Shown one piece after another: positions 30,187-41,218 of a stretch of 64,000 nucleotides of DNA (position 1 is the first letter of the stretch; each line of letters starts with the position of its first letter). Origin of the DNA: Sordariomycetes sp. S80-01Y (lineage: Eukaryota > Ascomycota > Sordariomycetes); NCBI GenBank assembly GCA_037042185.1, contig JAXQJY010000033.1, positions 2,046,001 through 2,110,000 on the forward strand, written 5' to 3'. Made by a program: the position numbers and the translations under genes. The notes below the pieces were generated by a model. The model saw only the letters and a program-made list of their open reading frames with translations, was not told the origin of the DNA and did no database searches.

Positions 30187-31431
30187 ATGGCTGGACCCGA
30201 CATCCTCACGCCCGCCCCTGGCGTCGACGCTGCCGCCAAAGCCCCCGTCGTCAACGAGACGGTCGCGCCGCAGTCCTCCAACGACGCCGACGCCGACACC
30301 TCGTCCACAGATGCCGCCGTGGGCCAGGGCATCCACCTCCTCGAGGCCAGGTCCGCCCGCTGGTACTCGTACTTCCTGACCCCGGACTTCTGGATCGTCC
30401 TCGCCATCGGCCAGGTCCTTGCCCTCTGCATCACCTCCACCAACACCTTCACCTCCCTGCTGGCCTCCCCGGAGCTGCACACCAACATCCCCGCCTTCCA
30501 GACGATGCCCAACTACCTCCTGCTCGCCCTCGTCTACACCACCACCTTCATGGTCAGGGAGGGTCCTCGCGCCTGGGGCCGCGTCGTCTGGAAGGAGGGC
30601 TGGAAGTACCTGATCATGGCCTTCCTCGACGTTGAGGGCAACTACTTCACCGTCCTGGCATACAACTACACCAACATCCTGAGTGCCCAGCTCATCAACT
30701 TCTGGGCCATTGTCGTTGTTGTCATCTGCTCCTTCTTGTTCCTCAAGGTCAGGTACCGCATCTTCCAGATCGTGGGCATCGTCGTCTGCATCGGAGGCAT
30801 GGGCATTCTCATCGGCTCCGACCACATCACCGGCGGCCTCAGCAACGACGCCGCCGACATGGTCAAGGGTGACCTGTTCGCGCTCGTGGGCGCCACCTGC
30901 TACGGCCTCAGCAACACCTTTGAGGAGTGGCTCGTCAGCCGCGCGCCCATGTACCACGTCCTCTCCTTCATCGGCATCCTGGGCCTCATCATCAACGGCG
31001 TCCAGGCCTCCATCTTCGACCGCGACGCCTTCGAGAACGCCACCTGGAACGGCGAGGTCGCCGGCTACCTCGTCGGCTTCACCCTCTGCCTCTTCATCTT
31101 CTACTCCCTCGTGCCCCTCGTCCTGCGCATGGCGAGCGCCGGCTTCTACAACATCTCGCTCCTGACGGCCAACTTCTGGGGCGTCATCATCGGCATCCAC
31201 GTCTTCAAGCTGAACGTGCACTTCATGTACCCCATCGCCTTCGTGTGCATCATCCTGGGTCTCACCACCTACTTCCTCAGCGGCAGCATGCTGGGCGAGA
31301 GCAAGAAGCCGTGGCTGGGCGATAACCAGGAGGCAGGTGTCCTGGGCGTCGGCACCGCAAAGCTCAAGGCTTTGAATGCGGCGAGGAAGGCCCAGGCCGA
31401 GCCCGAAGCTGGTCACAGCACGTATGCGTAG
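30187..31431 (+). CDS. SLC35F-type (DUF914) drug/metabolite-superfamily transporter
   Basis: A single exon of 414 residues with very strong C-ending codon bias, indicating high expression. After a hydrophilic cytosolic N-terminus (about 55 residues) there are around ten transmembrane helices. Family blocks are visible: DFWIVLAIGQVLALCITSTNTFTSLL, KYLIMAFLDVEGNYFTVLAYNYTNILSAQLINFWAI, GDLFALVGATCYGLSNTFEEWLV, and LTANFWGVIIGIHVFKLNVHFMYPIAFVCIILGL. The DVEGNY..VLAY.YT motif is characteristic of the SLC35F1/F2/F6 branch of nucleotide-sugar-transporter-like proteins. The substrate in fungi is not known. The tail is basic and Ala/Glu-rich. A 444-codon frame on the opposite strand is a by-product of the codon bias. 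Confidence 0.9.
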   Translation: MAGPDILTPAPGVDAAAKAPVVNETVAPQSSNDADADTSSTDAAVGQGIHLLEARSARWYSYFLTPDFWIVLAIGQVLALCITSTNTFTSLLASPELHTNIPAFQTMPNYLLLALVYTTTFMVREGPRAWGRVVWKEGWKYLIMAFLDVEGNYFTVLAYNYTNILSAQLINFWAIVVVVICSFLFLKVRYRIFQIVGIVVCIGGMGILIGSDHITGGLSNDAADMVKGDLFALVGATCYGLSNTFEEWLVSRAPMYHVLSFIGILGLIINGVQASIFDRDAFENATWNGEVAGYLVGFTLCLFIFYSLVPLVLRMASAGFYNISLLTANFWGVIIGIHVFKLNVHFMYPIAFVCIILGLTTYFLSGSMLGESKKPWLGDNQEAGVLGVGTAKLKALNAARKAQAEPEAGHSTYA

Positions 31432-31740
31432 TCGAGTAGAGGGTTAGAGGAATGTTAGTTGGATAGGATACTGCCGCGAGATGAAGAATGGCAGTGTGAA
31501 TATCAACCCATGAGTGACGATTTTGAAGACATTCCAGATACTTTCAATAAAGACCCCATGGTATCTATGATCCCAAAAGAAGCAGTATGTGACAGGATCA
31601 AACGCCTCCAACCCATGAACCCAACGACCGCTAGCAAAATTTACAGAAAGAGCCTTCGACTCATGTGTCCGAACCCCAAGCCGTGCGCCCTTACGAGGCC
31701 TATGTAAAAGAGAACAAGACTCCTCCCCAACATCCAAACA

Positions 31741-34700
31741 TCATCGTGCCGCGTGGCGCTTCTCGGTGAGTATCTTCTTGTTGTCGCCTATCAGCAGGCT
31801 TTTGTCTTCGACGCCTTCGGTAAACGATCTATCTCCGAACCTGAACTTTTCCCGCAGGCCCTCCTCAGGAGCAGGCCCTGACGGCGGTGGCGGTGATGCC
31901 GTGCCGCTGTCGTCGTCTCCCCAGAGGATGCGCCGTGCCTCTTCATCAGTGAGTGGCGGCTCTTCGACGTATTCCGTGTAGGTTACGCTGGGATGGGATG
32001 CGCCGTCTTTGGGGAACTCTTCTGGAGGCGGTGATTGCCGCGGTGTCGTTGCCTCGGAGTCAATCAGGGTCGGAGGCGGTATGTCAGGTGGCGGCGCAAT
32101 GTACGGGGGCGTCGACGTTGCTCTTCGCCCCAGCGCTTGCTCGGCGAGCCGTGTGCGCGCTTGTCGGAGGTGAGTCTCTCGCCACAAGGACTCGGTAATG
32201 GACGGCGCCGGCGTGCCCTCGATGCTTTCGGTGTCGTCGAAGTCTGACTCCTCGTCCTCGCTCCTCAACGTCATGGCATCGGCACCATCGCCGCGCTCCT
32301 TTGCCTTCAGCTCGTCTGACACTTCCTTCGGTACCTTCTCCTCCGCATTGCTGATGCTCTTCGGTAGGATCGGCTGGCGGAAAGCGGCGGTGTTTGACCT
32401 TAAACGTCCCGCGCGAAGGATGTTCCGCATGAGATACAGTTCGTGAGTCTTGTACGTATCGTACCAGTACCGGTTGATCATGGCAGCTGCATGCAAGTCG
32501 TCGAGGTCATCGATGTCACTGAGAACCCTCAGTCGAATGTGTTCAGGGAATTCAGTTGCCACGCCGTGGTGGCTCCGGTCGTTGACTGCCATGCGGTTCA
32601 GACCCCAGGTCACCGTCTCTTGGGGCTCAGACTCGTGGTGCTTCGATAGTGCCCAGCCGTGGCTCTTGCCGCTGACATCGTACAGCGTCAAGCCGGAGAC
32701 GCTATTGAAAATATCGTTGACAGCTGCGCGGAATGTTGAGCTTGGGTCGCACACGCCGCCTCGATGAATCGGAGATAGTGGACTCGGAGCGCGTCTCAAC
32801 GCTTCGACCACTTGAGCCAGACTCCTTGATGGTTGCTGCTCGGAGTCCGGCAGATGCGTCATAACATTCGGCCTAACCACTTGTGACAAAAGGTTGAGCT
32901 CATTGTACACAAGCATCATCCATCCCAGATTCCCAGCGTCGCACCAATGGCTGCCTTTGGGACATCTCGGCGTGGTACTCAGGGCCGCGGCGGCGGGCTT
33001 GGGCACAGACGTCGCGGGTGTCCAATGGCTGTTCCGGATATCTGAGGGCCGGACTGGCTGGACCTCGTCGGCAGGGTTCTTCGATGGTGGCCGGATGTAC
33101 TCTTGGATGGTGTTGATGCAACACTCATGGACCTGGGCGACCTTGGCGGATCGGACCGCCCAGATCTTGTCCTTGATCTTTTGCGGCCACGGCTTGCTCT
33201 GCAGGTCTCGTTCGTCCACCAAGTTCAAAATGGCACTCTTAGACATGCGAGTGAAAATCGTCCGCAAGCCGAATGCATAGCTAATCGCCAGCATGCCGTC
33301 TGGCATATCGTCGGCTCCCTTGTGCATCCACTGGGGTAGCCACCGGTGCTCGACCACCATCTCAAGCGGTGATGTGCTTTTATACCTCATGGAACACTCG
33401 GCGATTGCGACGAACTGCTCGAAGCTGACCTCCCGAGGCACTTTTTCGTTGTGCATGTGGGCCGCGTGCAATAATATCTCCATCGCCTGGAAGTCGTTCG
33501 GCTCAAACTGAGGCATGCGGTATAGCTTTGCTTCGGATCCATCTCGGCACACGTAGCGGGTCGGCTGCTGTGGTAGGTGGGCATGGATGTCCTCGTCGTC
33601 GTGGAGATAGTGAGCCCTATGGTTGCCGGAGAACATGCGGGCGAAGATGGGTGATGTTTCGGACAGAAGGTGTGATGATACCCGAAAACGGAGGACGGGC
33701 TCTTCACCAGTAGCATCTGGGTGAACGTTGGCGAATTCCAGAATGGCGTCGCCGTGCGCAGATATCACAATCTCTTGGATGTGCCTGTCTGGTGAGATTC
33801 CTGACTCCCCAGACTGCACGAGGCTGCGGATTTCGGCAAGCTCTGCCTTGATGCGTTCGTAGTTGCGGAACCGTATCTCATAGCGAGGGAACTAGAAGTC
33901 AAGTCAGCACATGTGCGACGTATCTTGCGCAGCAACACTTACAAATTGCGGATCAGCTGACATGACCCGGGTAACGCTGGCGTTACGCATGCGATGAACG
34001 GCCTCCCTCCGAAAGCGCTTGCTGCTGAATAGAGCCTCGACCATCTCAGGGGTGGCATCATGCTCAAACTTGCGGTACGTCTCCGCCAGGTTAGTCTTGA
34101 ACCATTCAGCCAAGGACTCGAGGTACAGTCTCCACTCGCGAACAGCATTGAAGCCGCTCTCGTTGAAGTGTGAGCTTCGGCCAGCGCTGCCTGTGACGAC
34201 CTCGGTCAAGCTGCGGCCACTGAAGGAACTTCTTTGGTCAAAGCCGCTAGGCGACTCGATAGATGAGTCCCGGCGAGGGCCACCGAGCGTCTCGGATATG
34301 GTGGCGGCGTGCTTGGGCTTGAACTCCTCGTGGAGGATGGCATAGCACAGGGCGTTTGCGCGATCTTTGTACTTGCTGTACGCTTCATATGCACCGTCGA
34401 CTTCTTTTGGTCCTGTGGGCCCCGATCTCATACGTTGGAGGATGTCTCGTAACTGCCGGTGGTTGCTGTCGTTCTCATGGATGATGGAGCTGCCGGTATC
34501 GGTCTTGTTGAGGGAGTCATGTGAGTCGGTTTCGGTCGAACGCTGTGAAGGTCAGAAATGAAGCAGAAACAACGAAGGAACACATACAGCTGGCCAGCCC
34601 TTGCTAGGGTTGAATAAGTTGCGGGAGCTGGGCTTCTTCTTCATCAACCGGATCCCCCATTTCTTCGACCCGCTCGCCTGGGTACCGCTCTCGCTTGATT

Positions 34701-34776
34701 GTCGCTGAATCATGTCAGGCATAAGCACAGCGGGATCGATAGCCTGCAGGCGGATTTGTGTGGAAAACTTGGGCAT
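31741..34776 (-). CDS. Large BTB/POZ-domain protein
   Basis: Three exons: 34776-34588, 34542-33943 and 33891-31741, all in phase 0, total 979 residues. Introns are 45 and 51 nt. The N-terminal third includes a basic segment (SKKWGIRLMKKKPSSRNLF) and a helical region ending EMVEALFSSKRFRREAVHRMRNASVTRVM. A BTB-like domain begins around residue 305: DAILEFANVHPDATGEEPVLRFRVSSHLLSETSPIFARMF, with the LSETSPIFARMF core of fungal BTB proteins, continuing to FVAIAECSMRYKSTSPLEMVVEHRWL. Further on, PEHIRLRVLSDIDDLDDLHAAAMINRYWYDTY resembles an F-box-like helix pair. The C-terminus is disordered and Pro/Glu-rich. BTB proteins often act as Cullin-3 adaptors or dimerisation modules; that role is only inferred here. 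Confidence 0.85.
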
Positions 34777-37085
34777 GCGTCTTGCCGCCGCGAGGGTAGC
34801 TCGTGAGAGTCCCCGGATCTGTCGTCGGCTCGCTCGGTAACGGCACGCAATCAGGCGAGGTTGACCAAGAAAGCGTCAGAACCAGGTCTGGCTTGTAGCA
34901 TCGTTCCCAGGCCGGCCACTGCTGAGGCAGCGCACGGCGCAGCGTCTCGTAACTGCAAAAGTTTGTGGATCGTCGTGTGCCGAGTCGGTGGGAGTGGCCG
35001 ATGTCGTAGGGCGGCGCTTGGAATTGCCGAGCGACGGGCGAGGGGCGCCGAGGGGCAAACGAGAAGACCGCCGCAACGTTGTCGAAGATGCGACGATGGG
35101 CGGAGATGGTCGGTCTCGAAGGTGGGAATGAACGTGGACAGCTCGCGTGCTCTGGGATCGAGAGGCGACGGCGTGCCGGACGGGCGCTGGGACGGGTAGA
35201 GGTGTGGCGGACGTTGGGACCGATGCGAAGGTTGGGAGCGGCCGAAGGTTCGTCGCAGCGATTGGTGTCTTGGGATGATGGAATAATGGCTGGAGGAAGA
35301 GTCGTCGAGATGGAAGTATCGAACTCGGGACAGGGACAAGGAGAGCAATCGACTGGGTCGCGGACTGGACTGGACTGGACTGGACCGGGCTGGTTGGGAC
35401 AGGAGAGAATGCGGAGTTTGCAGTCGGTCTTCAGCGTGGCGGCTGCGCCTGGGCTTCTTGGTCTCACTCTGGGGGACTGCGGGGGTTGGTCGTAGAGGCA
35501 TATCTCCAGTACCTAGGAGCTCGCGCGGCAGAGCCTTCACCGTCAGGTACCTCTGATAGCGCCCTATTGCCGCTCTCCCGTTTCCGGGGGCGGGCCAAGC
35601 CCCAGTGAATAAGGCCCCCCTGTCGGCAGCCGAGACATGCGACTCGAGTCCGCGGGAGCCATTCATGGGCTGTCGCCACGACGGTCATTTGACGCTGCTC
35701 TTTAGCAGTAGTTGCTAGATCGGCCTCGTCACTAGCAGCCCCTTGGTTCGACTACGAGCCGCCCTGATAATCCAGCCGTGATACCTGCGGCTTCATCTTG
35801 TTTTCAGCCTCCCGCGATAAGTCCGCGGCAAGCCTTGCGGCGGTTCGCGTCCTTCATCCGAGACTCCGCCTCCTCCTTCGCGACGTGCAAACATGCTAAT
35901 CCCAGCCGTGATGATCGCCGATGACCCGAGAATGCTTGCGCAGTCTTCAGATTGCGGTCTGCCTCCTAGAACTGAACCTCATTGATGGTCTTCTCTGGTC
36001 TTCACTGGGAGGGGTCCATCACCACGTGCCATCGTCCTAGCGCGCCAGACCCTTGCGAAGCGCGGCGCGAATCTCGCCCTGCTTTCCCACTTCTGCCACA
36101 CGCGCCTGTCTCGCAAAAGCAACGAAGCATGAGGCTGAAAAAAAGCTGAGCATCCTGCCGGCATATAAATACTAGCCAACATGGACGCCAAGCCCGTCAT
36201 TCCTTCGTTCCATGCGTGAATTTGCAACTCGGGATGTTCGGATCCCAAAGACCTACGGAGGCGACTCCGGACCAGCCATGGGCTAGGCTGTTAAAGGATC
36301 GGCACGCCATAATTAAGACAAGGAACATGGTGGCTTTGGTGTGATGGCCGTCCAAAACGTGGGTGTCTTGCCTACGTAAAGCACTACACATCGCGTCCAT
36401 GTGCCTGGTCTCCGAATAAATTGGTCAAGTCACATTCGGATACCACCGACTTACGACGGAAGTCTTGGTCAAAGATTCGCTTCAGCTCTTGACAGAGTTC
36501 TTAAGCCTGTACTTATCTCCCACTCGCCTCTTCCGCCCACTTTGACTTTGATACAGTTTCGCTTTATTCGCTATCTCTTTGCTTATACTTTTCTGCCTAG
36601 GCTTCCGTCTATATCACTGGCACCCTGCATCTTCATGGGTATGAACCGCACCTCCCTGATCCCTCGCATGTGTAACAAAAGGACGCCTCCCACCCTCCGC
36701 AACGACCGTGAATGCAACAAACATCTCTGCGAACCAAAGTCATAATGCAAACGCCGTCAAGTGCCGTCGGCCATCGTGTTGACGCCATATCCCCCAACCT
36801 AAGACAACTCGCGCCGGAGCCCCTGGCTCAGTAATGCAGAAGTTGCCCCGTATAAGTCGCGGCATGTAGAAACCGAAAACGTACATCATTCGACAGTAAT
36901 CCATATACGTGGACACCGAACCCCGTTGTGTCCAATTCAATGTGAAAATCTCCAGCTCCGTTCCTGGGCCATCTTGCATTCGTCTCGTGTATGCTCCATC
37001 TACTGGCGGTCACTGGCTCAAATTGTATCCAATGAGCTGCTGTGTAGTGACCCATGTCGTGGTCGAATGCCGCGAACTTGAGGCC
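34777..37085. other. Gene-free interval of about 2.3 kb
   Basis: It holds the 5' flank of the BTB gene and the 3' flank of the nucleotidyltransferase gene. A GGACT pentanucleotide repeat sits at 35362-35381, and a TATA-like ATATAAATA at 36163-36171 is followed by CT-rich sequence without any coding frame. Long minus-strand frames at 34851-35666 are Arg/Ser/Pro-rich and not convincing. Confidence 0.5.
35362..35381. repeat. GGACT microsatellite
   Basis: Four perfect tandem copies of GGACT, followed by one imperfect copy (GGACC), upstream of the BTB gene. A short simple repeat with no visible coding role. Confidence 0.85.
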
Positions 37086-40000
37086 TCAGCCACCCTTGCG
37101 CTCCAATGCATTCTTTGGCGGTTGCTCCGACCCGCCTGTTTGCGCGGTATTCCCTTTCTTCTTTCCTTTGCCAGCCTTTTGCCAACCACTTTCCGCTTCT
37201 CCCCTGGCGTCGCGGGCGTGTCCATTCTCCTTGGTACCGTTAGGTTTCGACTGAGCCGACTTCGAACTCTTTCCCTGCTTTGCTTCATGGGGCAACTGGG
37301 ATGGCGGCGTTCGCTGATTTGGCTGCGAACCCGGGCCTGCCTGGGGAGAGCCTGCCAGCTCTTCTGCCCTGAGGTTCTGCTTCAGTGCGCTTGACCATGC
37401 TTGCTGTTGAGAGGGCTGAGGAGATGTGGCGAAGTCAGGCTTCCGATTCGTGGTAGGCGATGGTGTCAGCGTCTCGTAGACAGGGGACAGCAAAGACGCA
37501 TCTGTTTCGGCAGGTTTGCGGACGTGCTCGTTCGAAATCGCAAGATCAAGCGGCGCGATGACAGCATTCTGGGGTTGCTGAGAGGCTATCTGCTGGCGCA
37601 TCGCCGGAGTATATTGCCCATTGCTGGTGAACGAGGGGTGTTGAGCGAAGTGCGGCATGTTCATGTATGTCGAGTTCATCAGCGCAACACGCTCACGGAA
37701 CGAAGAGTCGTTGGTGGGCACGTTGGAGCTCCATTGCTTCGCTCCATTCGCCACAACCGGCGGAGGGCCGCCCATAACTGGGTACAACTGATCAGGATAC
37801 AATGGGGGGCCTGCGTGCGGTACGGATGGCTGAGCCGTAGCAGTATTTTCCACCATGGGGGGGCTCGTCTGCGATGTCATGTTCTCTCCGGCAGGCCCTA
37901 CCCGGGCATTCGCCGACCTTGTCGCCATCAGGCCAGATCCATTGACAACAAGTGGCCTTGAATCCGCAGCTGGCTCTGGGGCGGGTGCCGGAGCAGTGCC
38001 AATAGAGGCTGCCCTGGAGTGCCCCAGAGGCGAGGGGGACCTTGAGGTTCTCCGCATTCTTCGATCCAGGATGCTCTGTGGCAGCTGTTCTGTGGACAAT
38101 CTCCGCGTGTTGGTGCTGGCCTCAGGAGTCTGGGCCACTGTTGCTGTTGCGCCACCGTTGATGTATGTAGCAGCTCCATATTGGCTCTCCTGAGGTGGCG
38201 TCGAATTGCCTGTTGCGAAATAATGGCCTTGAGGGACACTGTCCGAGTTGGGTGACATCATGCTCGCCTTAGGTGTCTCGTCAAAATCGGTCCCATTCGA
38301 AAAGCTTGGAATGGGCACTCCGTTGGGGTCGCTGGCACCTACGCTGGGGACATTTGCAGCAGACTGGCTGTTTGCAATGGCTGGCTGTCCCCCAGCAACG
38401 GCAGCTTGCATTGGTGATCGGGTCGCCGGCTGAGACTGCGACCTAAGCGAGCTGCTAGAAGCCGGAGCACCCTTGTCGGCCCCAGCGCCTGACCTTTGCA
38501 GAGGGCGACGGAACTCGTGGCCATAGCCGTTGGTGGCGGTGGGCGAGGTGACGTATGATGGATATGATGAGCCATTTTGCTGGAATAAAGGCGATGACAA
38601 GGCAGCCATACCATACATGGCGAATAGTTCTGGTCGTAGCGGTGCCGTCAGTGGAGCCGGTTGGTTATCAAATGAGTTTGTCCGCGAGCGTTCCGCTGAT
38701 TGCGGTTGGGCGGTATTAGAAGCCGGCGCGAGCATCGTGTGGCCCATGGGGTGCTGTTGCGCATATACTGCGTTGTGGGCGTACATCTGCATTGCTTGGC
38801 GAGGATCGTGCGGATAGCCCATTTGGTTCAAAACCTCGCCATTGGTGGAGTAGTAGAACATCGGGTTGCCGTACCACGCTGACAGATCCTGCTGGACGTG
38901 CATGGGGTTCCCGTACAGGTTCATGTTGTCATAAGTCGGAGCGCTTGACGATGCCCTCCTATTCGATCCTCCATTGCCGCCACGGAAGCTGTGGCGGCCT
39001 CCTCTGTGGTTCGATCGCCCCCCACGGCCAGCACCTGATCCACCACTAGTGTTGGTCTGCGAAGCACTCCTAACCATAACAGGTTTGCTCGCCGCTTGAG
39101 GTCGCCTGAACGTTGGACGCTCCTCCTCCTTGGGAAACTCGAATTGTTCGCAGGCTTCCTTGAACTTGGCTTGGGAGATGAGATCGAACGCTCGACGAAG
39201 CTCCATGTGCAGACCTTTGAAGGCGTAGGCATCAGCCGTATTGCCGAGGTTGCGCTTCGGGTTAAAAGGCTCCTCGACACACAACTGATTGTTCCCGCTG
39301 GTCCAACCCTTCTCGGTCTTGGTCATGAGGGTGCCACTTCTAACCGATAAAACATACTTGTCGTAGTTAAGCTCAAAGGCGTAGAATCGGAAGAATTGAA
39401 ATAACAGATCCGCGGTTGATGAAGGATTCGCCTCCCCAATCCCCTTTAGCTTTTTCAGGTTGTCTGCGAATTCACTGATCTCGCCATTTGGGCGAGGTTT
39501 CTTGTAAGGAAGGGCATGCAGCGTGGGCGACACGGGCGGGGTCCGAAGCTGTAAGAAGGCAATGATCATGCAGATCCATGTGTAGGAGCTCAAAGTGCCG
39601 CCGAGTGCTAGGTCGAGTTAGTTGGCGGGCTCCAACAGACGAGGGCAAAGACAAACCTGCATCGTTGATGACTCTTCGCCGTGTCCAGTACTTGATGACC
39701 ATCATCAGCTGCCGGACACGCGGGTCCGCCTCAACGTAAGTTCTGATCATCCGAGTGTTCTCGAGTGCAGTTGTGTTGTTGACGTTCATGTCGCATGCCA
39801 TCCCGAGCTCAGGATCCCATATCTTCACGATCGGAACCTTGGCCTTACTAATACACACAACCTTCTCCATGCCACCTAGGACTCTGTTAGCAGTGCTGGG
39901 GCACAGGTGTGGAGGGCCTACGCTGTGCGAGGAGATCCGCAATCATGCAGACATGTTCCATCTCGCGCCACGGTGTCGTGATGCAGATATCCACTGCTGA

Positions 40001-41218
40001 GGTTAGTAACGATGTATCGTGTGCAAGCGGTAGGAACGTACCATCTGAGTCGTCTGAGCACAACAAATTTCCAGAAGACCCAAACAAATGTGCTTTGATA
40101 TCGTGACCCGGCCATTCATCGTTGAAGAGCTTCTCAAGCTTCCGCACGAGCTGCATACGCTTGTCTTCAACCTCGGCGCTTGGTTTCAATTTGGCGTAAA
40201 TTTCGACCATGTCACTCGCCACCTTCTTCTCCTCCTCGGGGGTCAGCTTGCCCTTGATCTTGCCAAGTTCCACGCTCTCGAGCTTGTCATCGCCGATCGA
40301 ATACGGTATCCGCCTTCGAGAATTCACCTGTGCGGTTTCGTACTTGCAGCCTTGGGTGTTCAAGGGTTTCAGCGAAGGTACAGCGCTATTCGTTTCGGAG
40401 TAGACTGATCGTGGGGAGTGGTTCGTGGCGGGCTCGTTCGGCGACGGGTCTCGAGACTCGAGAGAGAAGTGGCGAGCACGTTGATGAGGCGTTGAAGGAA
40501 CTGAACTTGAATGTGAATTCTTTGCTTGTGCTGGCGTGGCGGCGGTTCCTCCCTTTCGGGTGTTGGTTTTCGACTGGTCGCCTGCCTTGTCCTGAGCCTG
40601 TTGTTGCCGAGCCATCTTGCTCGACTGAGCCTCTTTAGGCGTTATAACGGAGCGTGCTTTGTCCGATGGGTGATGCTTCCGGCTCCCATGACCTCCAACT
40701 GTGCTTCCCTTCCCTGATGAGGCGTCCTTGAGCGACACTTTGCTAGAAGATCGGGAGCGGGGCCCAGCTTGGGCGTTTGACGCAGACACCACAGGTGGCA
40801 AAGGTGCCGCCTGCAAACCGCCGCCGCCGCCGCGTGTAGGCGAGATGAGCTTGTTGTAATGCAAAAGCTGGGCGTTGTAGACGCTGGACTGATGGGGAAA
40901 CCACTGGAAGTATGGGAGCAGATCAACGTGGGAGGGGTACTGCCCTGCGCCAGGGGATGTCGCGCCAGCCACGTCCGTCGAGCCGTCAAGGTGAGGGGCG
41001 TAGGGCGTCGACGGGGTACTTGTTGCTGTCGAGTTCGCTTTCGAGCTGCTCACGGAAGCGGATGTGGGTCGGGTGGTAGGATGTGAGTTCGGGGTCGCTG
41101 TAGTCGGCGCGGTTGCAGACGATGCAGTGGCGGCCCGCGGAGATGGATTCGTCCAGGCAGGGATCGAAGGGAAAGGGTAAGACTGTTGAGATTCGGCCGT
41201 TGTGCTGCTGGAGTCCAT
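37086..41218 (-). CDS. Cid1-family non-canonical poly(A)/terminal uridylyl polymerase
   Basis: Four exons: 41218-40042, 39993-39922, 39875-39657 and 39607-37086, total 1329 residues. The junctions rebuild the catalytic core exactly. Exon 1/2 creates GSSGNLLCSDDSDVDICIT (catalytic Asp 392 and 394), exon 2/3 gives LLAQRGMEKVV, the third Asp is Asp445 in GMACDMNVNN, and exon 3/4 gives NDAALGGTLSSYTWICMIIAFLQ. The PAP-associated domain follows (ADLLFQFFRFYAFELNYDKYVLSVRSG, then PFNPKRNLGNTADAYAFKGLHMELRRAF). Cid1/Cid13-type enzymes add A or U tails to cytoplasmic RNAs. The catalytic unit is flanked by a roughly 370-residue Ser-rich N-terminal tail and a roughly 630-residue disordered C-terminal tail with RGG-like repeats (GAGRGGRSNHRGGRHSFRGG). 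The introns have CTAAC branch points. The start is the ATG at 41218. Confidence 0.9.

Noticed and set aside
30082-31416. 444-codon minus-strand frame opposite the SLC35F-type transporter
   Set aside because: Composition (Glu/Asp/Val/Gly) is the expected shadow of a C-ending codon-biased gene. The sense strand encodes a clear membrane transporter.
34851-35666. 271- and 250-codon minus-strand frames upstream of the BTB gene
   Set aside because: Arg/Ser/Pro-rich with no conserved-looking segment and overlapping one another in different frames; more likely leader or promoter sequence.
35700-35790. TTGGTTCGACTACGAG, resembling a tRNA B box
   Set aside because: The box does not end in the required C, and no matching A box or acceptor stem can be folded around it.
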